Assembly (NCBI GenBank): GCA_000231825.2
Contig: JH720299.1
Location: forward strand, 1,200,134 to 1,264,133
Length of the DNA: 64,000 nucleotides
Source: Tetrahymena elliotti 4EA
Taxonomy: Eukaryota; Ciliophora; Oligohymenophorea; Hymenostomatida; Tetrahymenidae
Direction: 5' to 3'
Of this stretch, positions 1-12,150 are shown piece after piece (position 1 is the stretch's first letter; every line of letters begins with the position of its first letter). The notes under the pieces are model-generated. The model was given only the letters and a program-made list of their open reading frames with translations. It searched no databases and was not told the DNA's origin. Position numbers and translations under genes: made by a program.

Positions 1-197
1 ATTTTTTTTTAGAGAAACATTTTATGTCCTAACAAATAATTAACTGTAGTAGTCTTGCCACTTCCTGTAGGCCCTACTAGTAAAATCATATCTTTATTTA
101 GCACATCATTTTGAGTTTATTCACCTTATTCAAATAGCTTTAACAAATATTTAATATCCAAACTTTACTAATTATAAATTATTTCTGACTGATTCAT
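1..197 (-). CDS. 5' end of a third GTPase-SecA type gene (partial)
   Basis: The minus strand reads from an ATG at 195-197 and runs off the left edge with no TGA, so only about 65 codons are visible. The protein starts MNQSEI and carries a perfect P-loop, GPTGSGKTT, followed by NYLLGHKMF. This matches residue for residue in layout the start of the intact 2,370-codon gene at 36180-43292 (MSQPEI, GPTGSGKTT, NYLLGYEM). The rest of the gene, including any SecA part, lies outside the window, so the fusion architecture is inferred from the paralogue. It sits divergently to gene A (1139), exactly as the intact copy sits divergently to gene A' (44271). That fixes this as the left flank of repeat unit 1. 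Confidence 0.75.
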
Positions 198-479
198 TTG
201 TTTTAATTCCTACTAACTATTATTTTTAATTTAAATATTATTATTAAATTAATCACTTAAGCTGTTAATTTCATATTCATAAATAGATGTAATAGTCAAT
301 TTTAGTTAAAAATATCTGATATTGATGAATTATTTTTATTTTTTACTATCTTCTACTTTTTTATGTATTAAAGTAGTTACTAAGGTAATGCAATTACAAA
401 ATAATTAAATAATGATTTTGTATCTATTATTTATATTTTAAAAGAAATCAAATATATTGTAAGGTAGGTATGTTTAATG

Positions 480-980
480 CATTATTTGTTTGATAAAAAG
501 CAAAAATACAATAAATATATTTAGTTTTGAATTAGAGAGGCAATTTAAATAAAAATTCTAAAAATGGAAAGAATATTAAAATTTATTTTGTATGATTAAA
601 ATTCATAAAATACCTCATAAAAGTGAAAATAATGATAGATTTCGATTTAAATTGTGCGATGTTAAATATTCTAAATTATTTCTATTTCATTCAAGGAAGA
701 AATTAAACAAAGAAGAAAAATTTACCACAAATAATTTAAAAAAGCTCTTTCACATAAACTCATATTTTATAAAATACTTTTATTTTTCGAATAGCTTTTA
801 TCTTTTATTTCTCCTAAAAACAAGAAGATATGAAACATTCAAAATGTTTTATTAAGTTTTTAATGTAAACATATGTTAGAAAATTACTGATATATATTTT
901 AGATTAAGAATCATCTAAAAAGACACTTTTTCGATGGAGAGGACATATCTCAGTTTTATGTATAGTAGAGGGGACTCATA
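480..980. repeat. Shared intergenic module upstream of gene A
   Basis: The spacer between the divergent SecA-type gene and gene A resembles the spacer at 43640-44100 and, in parts, segments at 11826-12150 and 56215-56425. Recognisable blocks in order are an ATACAATAAA block, a CTCTAAAAATGGAAAGA block, an AAAATACTTTTATTTTTC block, a block with GATATGAAACAT, and a block near 940-960 containing GGACATATCTCAG. No open frame here is conserved between copies, so I read it as a duplicated regulatory or untranslated segment rather than a gene. The remaining spacer up to 1138 is AT-rich and otherwise featureless. Confidence 0.55.
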
Positions 981-1138
981 TTCTAATAAAAAAGACAAAT
1001 CTTTTTTATTTAATTAGGTGTTTTACATGTGAAAAATCTCTTAATTAAATAGCCAAAAATCTTTATCCAATTTTCACTTATTTACATCTCTAAAATTAAA
1101 AAGCAACATAAAAAAACATAGTAGAATCATATTTGAAA

Positions 1139-3148
1139 ATGCTGGAAGCTTTGAAAATATTTTTAACAAAGGTTGATTTTTCTTTAAAAGAGATACCTAA
1201 CCAAAATGATTAGATAAATAGCATTCATTAAGGTAATTTACTAAACAGTAAATTTTCTACTTAAGAAATAAAAGACTGCTTTCATGAGAGCTACTAGTTA
1301 GTTAAAAAGCATATTGATATTTCCTACTAAAGTATAGATTAGTTTGAAAAGGGTTTTAGTCAAAGTTTTGAAGATTATTATGCCAGAGTAGGAAGACTTT
1401 TACCCAACAAAGAATTAACCTACATATTCTTCACTTAATTATACTAATCAAATATTCAAAAGTTTGGTTTACACAAGGTAATGCTTATATTTTACCAACC
1501 TTATGTAATAATGATTATTTTTATTTTAGTTAATCAATAGATATGAAGGTATAGCTCTTGAGCATTATTGCTTGAAATAAGAATATCTCTCAAAACTGGC
1601 AACAGAATATGGTCAAAGTGAAAAACTTGCTGAAATTTTAAATAAGTAGATGGATCAGTTAATAAAATTTAAGGAAGAGGAGAGAAGATTTTTATAAAAG
1701 ATGAGAGAGATGTAATCTTATTTTGATTCAGAAGTAACTACAGTTAGCTTAGTTGATAATAAATGAATTAAAATATTATATTTAAAAAATTATAGGAATT
1801 TATTAGCTAGCAATTCTAGCTCTTTAAAGGCAACAACATTTCAAAAATAGATAGAAGTTCTAGCCCTGTTTTACCAAATTTTTTTATTAACTTATATGTA
1901 GCAGACTCATTAAATGAAATGAGTAAAGTTAATTTCCTTGATGAAGTAAAAGATCGCGCTTAATAATTTATTAAAACAATCAAAGAGATACCAGATGATG
2001 ATAAGTACATGCTAGATACTTTAAAAGGAATTTAAGAACTACAAAGTACACCATACCTCCCCATTTCTATAATTTCTAATTCCAGAACTAATCATGAAGC
2101 CATAATTTAAAAAATTTTATGCTCATAGAGAGAAATAGCTACTAATTTCTTTGATGAAAACAACAGTAAAACTTATGAAGGAGATCTTATAGGTTACTTA
2201 GAAAGAAAGGAAGTGAATTCCATTAATTTAAAAGTAATGATAATAACTACTCCAGGTTTAGATGAATTACCAAGCTTAAAAAAATAGCAAGAAGAAATGA
2301 GATCCTTAGAAAATCTCAAAATGAATATCAAAGATTTCAAAAAAGTAAATGGAGACATGAAAGGCTATTCTAAATAGATTGTTCAGGGACCAGGCTAGCA
2401 AGAAGAAAAGTCTCAACTCTTTACCATATTTTAACTGATGAAGAAATCCTTAATGTGTTATTACATGATACATTAATCGAATACAATTTATGTTGTACTT
2501 CAAGATAATCAGCAAGACTTTTCTTTGTACTAATAGATTATGTTAATTTGCTGCAACTTTTTAGTATCTGAAGATATGAACAAAGAAATAAACTTTATTC
2601 ATTATTATCCTAATATTTCTGATGTTAAAAGTAAACATGCAGAAACTTAATTTGAGAAAATAAAGGCCAAATATAACTTGTAAGATACAGCAAGTGATTT
2701 TAAAAATGAACGCTTTATGAAATTCAAACAAAACAAAGATATTTATGGCAGTGATTACAGAAAAAAAATAAAAAAATAAATTAATTTTCACCACATGATG
2801 TTGTTTGGAGATTTTGAAAGTAAGTATAATCAATAGCTATTTAAATAAATGAGAAAAGAGATAGATGATACCAAATGTGAGGAAATTGTACCAAATTTAA
2901 TAGAAAGGAATTTTAGAAATGATATTTTCTAATTTCTAACACATTTCTTTTAAGCTTGCGATAAAAAGTAGGAGCAAGAAGAAGAAAAATTCTTTGAATT
3001 TAAAGAAAGATAAATAATTGATAAAATTGAAGATGATAAAAGTGATTGTTCGAGAGACGAAAATGTTGATAAATTTTAAGAGTGGAAAGACTTGATCTTT
3101 TATCCATTTAGTTTTTTAACGCCAAACCCTATCGAATAATAACAATGA
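1139..3148 (+). CDS. Gene A, unit 1: putative pseudo-GTPase
   Basis: Spliced CDS of 632 codons with introns at 1478-1529 and 1734-1795. Both are GT...AG, both fall between codons, and both recur at the same sites in the copy at 44271. Without the second splice the frame meets TGA near 1764. The N-terminal 180 residues (start MLEALKIFLTK) are helical-looking and match no family I recognise. At about residues 270-290 the stretch ISIISNSRTNHEAII aligns with the P-loop strand of the GTPases in this window (VVFILGSTGSGKSTT), but lacks the Gly-Lys-Ser/Thr core. About 60 residues later ITTPGLD (from residue 331) resembles their DTPG/DSPG switch with Thr for Asp. A tract near the end, ending FYPFSFLTPN, is also conserved. 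It is the first of four co-directional genes. The pseudo-GTPase reading is inference from paralogue alignment by eye. Confidence 0.8.
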
Positions 3149-3479
3149 TTTGGATTACATTTTTTGTTTTAAATTAAAAATATTTTATGTTTTTTTATTT
3201 GTCTATTATCTTAAAATGTATCAAGATTTGTGAATTAAGATAAAATCTTCAATAGCTAAACTTTTATTTTTTGTTTTTCCTTCTCTTAATCAATCGTTTA
3301 TTTTTCCTTTATACTTTTAGAAATTCTTATTAAGCATCAATCTATTAGAATATTTTACATTCCTTTCATTATGATTGGTATTGTTTTAAGAAAAAATTTC
3401 TAATATCATATTAATATTAGATTGATTAAAAGACTAACAAAATTAAATTAAATTATCAAAGCTAGTTAAAAAATTTAAG

Positions 3480-5738
3480 ATGAGGAGAAAAATTTAATAC
3501 TCAAATTCTGATTCTGAGGATGATGATTAGAAAAAAGTAAACAAAGATCAAGAAGCTATGGGAAGAAGCTAGAGACTTGTAGACAGTAATTTTGTAGAAA
3601 GTAATAGAGTATCTATCAATTAATAGCTTAGATGCTCCCCTGAATAAATAGTAAACTAAGATCAAGAAGCTATGGGAAGAAGCTAGAGACTTGTAGACAG
3701 TAATTTTGTAGAAAGTAATAGAGTATCTATCAATTAATAGCTTAGATGCTCCTCGAAATAAATTTTTATCTTTTTAGGAGTTAATGATGATTCAAAAGAA
3801 ATAAATGTTAATTTGATATCAGGAGACTAAAGAAAAAAAAACTAATATCCAATCATCCTAGAAGATTCTTTAGCAATAATTAAATATCCAATCGATGAAC
3901 AACTAGATTTACAAAAAAAAATAGCTTTATGGAATGAGATAAATCACTTAGTGAATGATAGATAGCTAACATTTGCTCTGATTCTAGATTATAAATAACT
4001 AATTAAATCTAAATAATATTTGAATAGCTACCTCCAAATCTAATTCTTTTCTTTGTGCGGTTCCGTTTCTGATTTCAATCTCTTACTAGAGCTTAAGATT
4101 TTAGCTATAATTGTATCTTTTGAGGCTAAATACCAAAACGAATGTAATGAAGATGAACTAATTCTTAGAAATATGATCTAATTAAAAGAAATCATTTTTT
4201 AGATATATTGGGAATAGAAAAAAGAAGAAAGAGGATATAGGTAGTTTTTATTTTACTTAATTTAAATTTTCTCTTCTCAAGAATCCTTCTTAAAACTTTT
4301 TTAAGAAGTAAAATAAAATGACAAATTTTTAACTCTACTTTAAGAGTATCAAAGTGTTGACCCTAAAGACTTAATGGTAAAGCCTCCTAGTGATATCCAA
4401 AAAAAAATTATATAGGATTTAGTGGATAAAATTATGAATTTAGATATGCAAGAAGAAAATTTCCAGTTGTTCAAAGAATTATTTTCATAGCTATCTTTAG
4501 AGAAATAATAAATAAACTTGTAAGAAATATTTTCTATGAGAGAAAATATTAATATATAACAAATCAGATAAATGATAGATTAAATCAAAAATAACTAAAC
4601 TCATCTTAGCTAATGTCTTGAATTGTTGAAATAAATTAAATTAATTTAAAATTTTGAACAACATTTGTCATGTTATAATCTCAAAAGCGATCTTTTAAAC
4701 AATAATTTCATTGAAAGTATTTAAGACACTCTCTAACATAGATAGAATAGCTTAAATCTAGAAGAGATGAAAGACTTTTTAACAATAATCATTTAGTTTT
4801 CAGACTGGAATTAGAAGTTCTAAAATTAGGAAAAGAACTTAAAAGAATTAATTGGTGAATAATTTAATTCTACCTTAAAAAATCTAAGTGATCGAAATGA
4901 TACTCAAACCTTTTCTTTGTTAATCAATAATCTTGAAATTATTTTAGAAATCATTAAATCTACTAAAAGAGATGAGATAAATGTTTTTTTTTCAAACAAA
5001 ACTAGCGAAATTAAAACTATCTTAGAAGAGTTAACATAAACTTGTTGCTAGATTATAGAACGTAAAATAAATTAAATTTAATATAGCCCTAATTTCAAAA
5101 TCATTGAGAAGGATCTTTAATACTGCTTAAACTTAAAAACAACTTTAAATATTTTAAGCAGCTATGAAAAAATATTTGAGGTTATCAGATTTGACATCAA
5201 GAATTCATTACAAGAAGTTGAGATTAAATTTTTGACACTGAAAAAGAATCTTGAAAATATTAAATAAAACACAAAAAATAATCCAAATCTTTCAAGGGTA
5301 TTGTTTTAAGACAAAGCCATTACTTAATTAGTCTATGAGATGCTAGGACTAGAAATAATACTAGATGATTCTTAAATTCAATCTTCTTTAATTGATTCAA
5401 TTTCTAGATATTAAAAATCTTTGAATGATGCAATAAATACAAAAGCATTTAACGACTAATTTATTACTAATTTTGTTGACCTTGAGAAAAATGAAACAAT
5501 ACTTAACAATAATCTCCTTGAAACGAAGAAACTTCAAAATAACTTCAAAAACTACTTGAACTAGTTCTTAGAAGACTACAAAAAAATCAACAGTGATGAT
5601 TTAGATTTACAATAAAAATTCAGATTACGTTAAGAAAAGGTCAAATTAGATAATCTAAAATCATTAATGAAACTAAAGAATGAACCTAAGTTTTTAACTG
5701 AATTGTTAAATAAACTACCTAGCAATATTGCAAAATGA
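3480..5738 (+). CDS. Gene B, unit 1: putative pseudo-GTPase with coiled-coil tail
   Basis: Uninterrupted frame of 753 codons ending in TGA. It begins 331 bp after gene A stops, on the same strand. The N-terminus (MRRKIQYSNSDSEDDD) is acidic and variable and holds an exact in-frame tandem duplication that the copy at 46569 lacks. After it comes IFIFLGVNDDSKEINVNLI, which aligns with FILGSTGSGKSTTINFLL of the active GTPases. Hydrophobic strand, first glycine and one lysine survive, but the GSGKS/T core is lost. LAIIKYPIDEQ then stands where DTPG is expected, and LTFALILDYKQL matches the following strand (PILIINHHQL). The remaining two thirds are Leu/Ile/Lys/Asn/Gln-rich and probably helical. 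Conserved end FLTELLNKLPSN. I infer a G-domain fold unable to bind nucleotide normally; a structure comparison would decide. Confidence 0.8.
3546..3752 (+). repeat. In-frame 114-bp tandem duplication in gene B
   Basis: Two direct copies start at 3546 and 3660 (period 114 bp, 38 codons). Their first 93 bp are identical by eye; the last 21 bp of each period differ. Each copy encodes DQEAMGRSQRLVDSNFVES followed by NRVSINQQLRCS. The unit 2 paralogue at 46569 has one diverged copy only, so the duplication arose after the two units separated. Confidence 0.9.
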
Positions 5739-6133
5739 TTAATATTTAAAAAATAATTTTGAATTTTATTAACACTTTACTTAAAATTAGATAAAATTTA
5801 CTTGTAAATAAATTTCATGTTTTTTGCAATATTTACATTAAAAGAATTTGAATAAAAATAAAAATATTTTAATTTATTAACTCAATAATTAGATGAGGAA
5901 GTTTAATTTATTTATTTATTTGCTCTATTGTAATGATATTTAATTACTTTACTAAGAAAGTAGAAAGAATATTTTTGAGAAGAATATTGATTTTCTTCTA
6001 TTTTGTTTCTTTTTAAATATACTAATATCTGGTGCTCTCTTATTATTTATTCTAAAAAATCATGAATATCTAACAAATTTGATAATTAATTTAGAAGAGA
6101 AAATAAATAAAAAAAGTAATCCAATAATTAAAT

Positions 6134-6814
6134 ATGTACAACAATATAGAGGATATAAACTCATAAATTGAGATATAAGAGAAAATTGTTAATTATGAAA
6201 AAAGTAATATTCATCTAATAGATTAATTTCTTTTAGATTTAAAATATTCTCTTAAAAAGTTTTTAAAAGAAGAGATATTTTATCATTTTAAGAATTATGA
6301 TATTGAGTAGAAGTACAAAACTATGAAGGATAAAGAGAAAGATATTTAAATGAAAATAGAAAATCAAGATAAAACATTTTACAAAGCCTTCCAATCTCTA
6401 TTCATGTATCAAAATTTGATTATATATTGCTTGGAAATTCTAGATTAACCTTAGGAAGATGAGAAACTTTATAGCATTTAATATGACCTGATAGCTTTAA
6501 ATTGGATAATTTCTAAATTTTAAAATATGCTAAGCACTGTTTTGAGTAAAAAAAGTGACGATCATACTCAAAATTTTTAATAATTTTAATAAAGCCTAGA
6601 TGAAAAAGTTAATAGAGCTAAAAAAATATATGGTCACAATAATAGCTTAGTAGAATTGTTTGAAAACATATCTGAAAACTGGAAATAAATAAGTGATGAG
6701 TTAGATAAAAATTTTTAGGGTGAAGATTAAGAAGAAAGCAATGCAGAGTGCTAAGAAGATTATATTTAAAATATATAAGAAATACAATAATAGCTGAATT
6801 AATTGAATGAATGA
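6134..6814 (+). CDS. Gene C, unit 1: small helical protein
   Basis: Single-exon frame of 227 codons from ATG (MYNNIEDINSQ) to TGA. The copy at 49212 has 226 codons and aligns along its whole length (for example HLIDQFLLDLKYSLKK against NLIDQFLLDLKYTLKR, and VLSKKSDDH against ILSKKSDHH), so the frame is under constraint. The composition is Leu/Gln/Lys/Asp/Glu-rich with long amphipathic stretches and an acidic Gln-rich C-terminus. I see no membrane segment, signal peptide or catalytic motif. It sits between B and the AAA+ gene D on the same strand, about 395 bp after B and 615 bp before D. It is probably an adaptor or structural partner of the neighbours, but that rests on position alone. A decayed copy fused to gene D lies at 12520-14745. 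Confidence 0.75.
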
Positions 6815-7429
6815 AAAAATATTAATTATTTTTGCAATATTTATATTCTTTCTTATTCTTTTTATATGAATAAAAGCAAGTAGGAATTTATTATTATAAA
6901 ATATTATCTAAAAAGATAATCACTAAGTGAAAATAAATAATTAATAATATTTTGTTAAAGTATTAAATTACAAAATTGTTTTCTTTTTTAAATTTTGGAA
7001 AAAATATATTTTATTCAACAATTCATGAGAATTTTAAAAATAGCATGCAAATTAAAGGATTTTGAATTCAGATAAAGATTAACAAATAAAAAATATACAT
7101 ACAATAATTATTTTTGAAAATCAGTAAGTGATGGGAGAAATTAATTGTATTTGTTACAAATCTTATTCATTATTTGTTTCTAAGAAAATGGATTTAAAAT
7201 ATTTTTTTTCTTTCAAATCTTTTAAAAAGAAGTAAAAATAAAATACTTTTATTTTTATTGTTGGAGTATTTTTTAATTTTAAATCTAAATATTCTAATAT
7301 ATATCTTTGAAAATAATTTATAAAGTAATTTAATAAATTTAATTAAAACAAAAGGATTTATTTGCATTAATAATTAATATTGCAATAATAAAGAAAGAAA
7401 TAGCTATTAATTAATAGGGATTTAATAAG

Positions 7430-10400
7430 ATGACCAAAGAAAAGTATGGATATTATTGTGAATTAAGAAATAATAATTCTTTACTTCTGGATGAATTTTT
7501 ATATAGTTCAATTAAGAACTATTCCAAGAATAACTACGAGAAAATCATTAACAAAGTAGACAGGTTTAAATAAATGATGAGCGATTTTGCAAATTAAGAA
7601 TTAAAAAAAATATTATCTTAAGAAACAGATCTTGGCACTGAAGAAGGTAAAAAATTAGAAAAATTATTCAGATATTTAAGTGATCTAGTCAATGATTAAT
7701 TTAAGAATCTTAAAAAAATGGAAATATTTGATAAGAAGGGTAAATTTGAAGATTATATACAAAAATTCTATTCAGATTTAATGAAAAAAAAAAAATGTGA
7801 AAATATGGAGTCTTTAGAGCAAAAATTAACAACAACATATGATTACGAGTATTTAATTACATTTGATTAGTAATGGAAAAAATATTTTGTTGAACTTGTA
7901 AAGGAATATTAAGGCATTCGAGATTCTAATGAGGAGAAAAAGGAAATTTAGATGGAAATTAAAGTTACTTTCAAGTCAAAAGAAGCAAGCATAAAATTTA
8001 ATAACTTATGTGCTCAGATTATTTCTAAGCTTTAGCTAATAAAAGAAAAAGATGAGAAAACAATATAATAAAACCCTTAATATGAATATATAAAAATTAA
8101 AACTCTTAAAATTATTTTGGCTAATTTTATTATATTCAGAAATACAAATGTGTAAAAATAATTTTTTAAGTCTTAAATTTAAAATTTGCTTGACCTTAGT
8201 TTATTCACTCCAGAAATAATTAACAAAGAAGATTAATCCTTGGTTACTTATCAATAAAACCCATATGTTTTATTACCAGAAGATCTTCACATTCAGCTAA
8301 AAGATTCAAATAGTAATTCATCTATTTTAGTAAAATCAATGAAGTATGCATTATCACAAGAGAAATATGACTAAATAAGTTATGAAGAGAAAGAAGAATT
8401 CAACAACTAAATGTAAAATGAAGAATAGAACAGGTTTAAAAAATTAGAATACTTTATGATCTACTTTTACTTCTATAAAGAAGCAGATGGAGAAGATTAA
8501 CTTTCTAGATATGCATTTGTTCCTGAATAAGTATTAGATGATGGTGTTGCTTAAATGCAAAATTCTTGTTTCGGATTAGAAGGATTTCTATAAAATAACC
8601 AAATGAAGTCACTTCTTGAAGAATTTAAAAATCCCCTCAGATTTTATGAGTGTAAGGGGCCTTTGATTTATGGACCACCAGGAACTGGTAAAACTTTCAT
8701 CATATAAAAAATGATTAAGAACTTTTAAATTCACTTGATCTTTGATGGTAATAGTTCTACTTTTTAAACATCTCTTTAAGGATAAGGATCTAGATTACTT
8801 ACTATTTACTTTAATAGAGCTAGAGCTATACCATGGTAAAACTTTTTATTTCTTTAAAATTAATATATTTTTAAACAACATCTTTATTTAAATTTATAAA
8901 TAAATAGGTAGCCATGTGCTGCACATATTGGCGAAATAGAATAGCTTGTAAAAAAAAAAGATGAAAGTGGAGGAGGATCTTCTGAAGTGCTAAATAAGCT
9001 TTTAGAATTAACTGATGGAACAGAAACTGTAGGAAATGTAAAGATATTTAGCACAACAAACCATGTTGAAATGATAGAAGAAGCTATTTTAAGTAGATTT
9101 AGACAAGTTTATTTAGGTAAATCTAATACACTTTTGAGAAGAGATTGGATTGTGTGGTATTTGATGTAGAACAAAAATCAAAGTGAAGAGGATTTTAAAA
9201 AAATAATGAAAGGATTCTTTTCTGATGTTGAGAATTTTATGAAATTAACTCCTCAGTTGCAGTAGGAAAAATTAAAAGTAGCAATAGAAGATATTGTAAG
9301 CTACACTGTAAATTTTAGTACTAGATAGCTTAAAGCTCTAATGTCAAATATTACATCTAAGATTTTATTTGGGTAACTTACCCATAAGAGCTTACCAGAA
9401 TAAAAGTTAAAATTCATTTTGGATTTCTGTAAGTCTTTAGGTGAAGACAATTTTATGTTTGGAAATAAGAGCTTACCTTAGATTATGTTTGATTGTTCAA
9501 ACTAGAAACCTTCTGAATTTATAAGCTTACTGCTCAAGGAAAAAAGATAAATCTAATAAACATATGGTGAAAATGGTTTTTAAATTTAAGAAGATTCAAA
9601 ATTTGATGAGTTAAATGAATATGAAGTTAAGTAATATAATGATGAGGATTATGAGTTTTCAAAAGTAGTTTTTATAGATTAATCTGCTTGCTAAAATGAA
9701 AAGGTAAACATTTTGATGTAAAAGCAAAGGATCACACAAAAAATAAACTTGTACAATAAAGTTGAAGATATGTACTATTTGTTTGAAATCCTAGCTGAAA
9801 CCACTTTAAAATTAGACTAAATTGAAAAAGAATTAAAAGATTAATACAAGTTTATTGATAAATTTGATCAGTTTATTTCTTCTTATGAAAATCAATTTTA
9901 AAGACTTTATGAATAGAAAAAAAAGGCCAAGACACTACCTTAGGGTAATATTTATAAACTATTCTATTTGATAACTCTATTATTTTTTTATATTAAAGGA
10001 ATTTTAGAATTTTTGGAAAAAATATTGAAAATCAATTAAAAAAGCAATTAATCAGTTTCAGCAAATAAAAGAGTAAATGAAAATTCTAAAGATATTGAAA
10101 TTCCTGAAGAGATCAAAAAAGAAGTCACTTAATTTTATAAAGATACTAAAAAGTTAGTATAGTTAATCTATAAATTAATGGAAAGAGTGAGAGAAGATAT
10201 TAAAAATTATGAAAATTTATAAAGTTTGGAGTAGAAATTAATTGAAACTAAACAAATTTTAGCAAAATGTTTTAAAGAAATTGATTTAAAAAAACTTATT
10301 AAAATTTATAAAGCATTTATTGATGAATAAATCAAAAAATTATCTGAAGAGCTGAATAAAATAATTTCATTAGATCAACTTGATTACATGAGTTTAAAAG

Positions 10401-11611
10401 AAATAGTTTCATCTAAAAAATTCTATCAATTACAGTTCTGCAGCTTACGTGATTCAAGTTATGATCATATCCTTTTGCTTCTTGCAGAATTTATTAAGAG
10501 AGGAGTAACAAACTAATTTCTACATTTATATTTCATTCTTTCATATTATTTTCATACAAAAGGATTTTTCAAAAGTAGATATGGTTGATTATCATTCGTG
10601 TGAAAGAAATAATGCTTTTAAAGATATCAACTCTTTTAAGGATTACATATCTAATTTGACAAAAGAAGGAAAAGAAGAAGAGAAATCATTAATTGTTTAC
10701 AAGCTAGATGAAATATTAGATGTTACAGAAGCAGAAGATGAATAACTAGAAAAAGATAAAAAACAAATGGCCATTAAAATATTTTAAACTATAAATGTAG
10801 ATACAGCTAATTCTAATATGTGGTCTGTATTTATTGCTAAAAATTAAAATGTGATTGATTTATTTTATAACACTGTTACTTATTGGCCTAAATAAAGTAT
10901 AAAGGGTAAGTAGAACTAAATTTAACAATAACAACTTAAATTAGTTGAATGCAAGATTTGTTAAAACATTTTTAAAGAGTGTGATGAAGAAGATAAATGT
11001 AAAGAACACACCAGTAACTTATTTTTTATTGAAAAAAATACTGAAAAATACAAAAAAGTAATTAGTTATTTTAAAAACGCACACACTTTATTAAAAATCA
11101 AAAAACAATAAAATCATATTTATATTAGTTTGAAGGAGATTGGTATGGAAAGTATTTGGAAGAATATTACAAAAGACAAAAACATGCTAATGAACACAAA
11201 AATAATTTTTAGACGAACTCAACTTCTAGTGGTAATAAGTACATAGAAAAGGGTTGCCAATACTGTGAAAATTAGCAAGAATTGAAAACAGAAAGTTACA
11301 GTGAGGTTATTTATGAATTAAAAGAGTCATCTTTTAATAAATTGAAATCAAATTCGATTATTCCACCATATTTTAATTATCATCAAATAATTGAATTGGA
11401 AAAACCAATATCAAAAGAGGAAGCTAAAAAATTCATAGAAGAGAAGTAGTATTACCCAAATTATTTCAAGAGAATGTGCTGCTAAGGTGATTATGAGAAA
11501 GAGGAATGTAATCCACACAAGCACCAAAAGAAGGAAGATATTACAAATGAAAATATTTAGGAAGAAATTTAACAATTAATAAAAAAGAAATTAATTGAAT
11601 TTAAAAAATGA
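7430..11611 (+). CDS. Gene D, unit 1: large AAA+ protein with atypical Walker B and Cys-rich tail
   Basis: Spliced CDS of 1,309 codons with introns at 8836-8907, 9945-9998, 10505-10562 and 11058-11128. All are GT...AG, and all have counterparts at the same codon positions and phases in the copy at 50230, which also comes to 1,309 codons. One AAA+ module lies at about residues 400-535: Walker A GPPGTGKT (415-422), the Walker B region PCAAHIGEIEQL with Gly477-Glu478 in place of Asp-Glu, a glycine-rich loop, LLELTDG, sensor-1 Asn in STTNH (520) and an Arg-finger-like SRFR (531-534). The Walker B change is present in both copies. The N-terminal 400 residues and the region after the AAA domain are helical and unrecognised. 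The last 200 residues contain CKICQN, GCQYC, MCCQGDY and CNPHKHQ, which could bind zinc. Probably an ATP-driven remodeller; E3-ligase-like roles are only speculation. Confidence 0.85.
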
Positions 11612-11825
11612 AAACTAATAAAATAATTTAAAAAAGTTTTCTAATAATCCAGAAAATAAAAATAATAAAATATTTTTATTTAACTAATCTTTTTCTATTC
11701 AAAAAAAAAAATATTATTAAGATATGTTCATAAAACTCTTCTTATCTTTCTTTAATTACTTTCAATATCTTTCTAATCTATCTTTTTTTATTTTAAAAAC
11801 AAATTAAACAATACCTACTATTTTT

Positions 11826-12150
11826 TTAGCAACAAAAAGCTAAAATACAATAAATGGAATAGTGAATTTACATAAAAACTCTAAAAATTAGAAGAATATT
11901 TAGATGTAATTTTATTTTTTTTAGCTTTAAATTATTTGATGTTATATCTTCTAAATTATTTCCATCCCAATAAAGAAAGAAAAAAAATTTTCCACAAAAA
12001 ATTTAAAAAAGATATGTAATCATTCTAAAGAAGTTTATCACCAAAAACTTAAGGAAGTGAGTAAATATAAAATACTTTTATTTTTCTAAAACTTTTATAT
12101 TATTTTTCATCTGAAACTAAAAGATATTAAACATATAAAACTTTTTATAC
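11826..12150. repeat. Copy of the intergenic module after gene D
   Basis: This segment repeats blocks seen upstream of genes A and A': an ATACAATAAATGGAATAG block, CTCTAAAAATTAGAAGA, TCTAAATTATTTCCAT, AAAATACTTTTATTTTTC and a GATATTAAACATAT block. A shorter match starts at 14766. The neighbouring stretch 12190-12360 is clearly richer in G and C than its surroundings and contains several GCTCRC-like words (GAAGCTCGCGCAGCTGC, AGCTCACACAAGC). I could not assign it a function. No gene is visible between 11612 and 12519. Confidence 0.45.

Noticed and set aside
592..855. An 87-codon standard-code frame on the plus strand
   Set aside because: It lies in the duplicated intergenic module, and its protein is not preserved in the other copies of that module.
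3480..5738. Gene B as a pseudogene because of dozens of TAA and TAG codons
   Set aside because: TAA and TAG are glutamine in this genetic code; the frame has no TGA before its end, and its paralogue is open too.
8987..9169. A separate short gene starting MLNKLLELTDG
   Set aside because: It is an internal piece of exon 2 of gene D that happens to lack TAA/TAG; the AAA domain continues on both sides.
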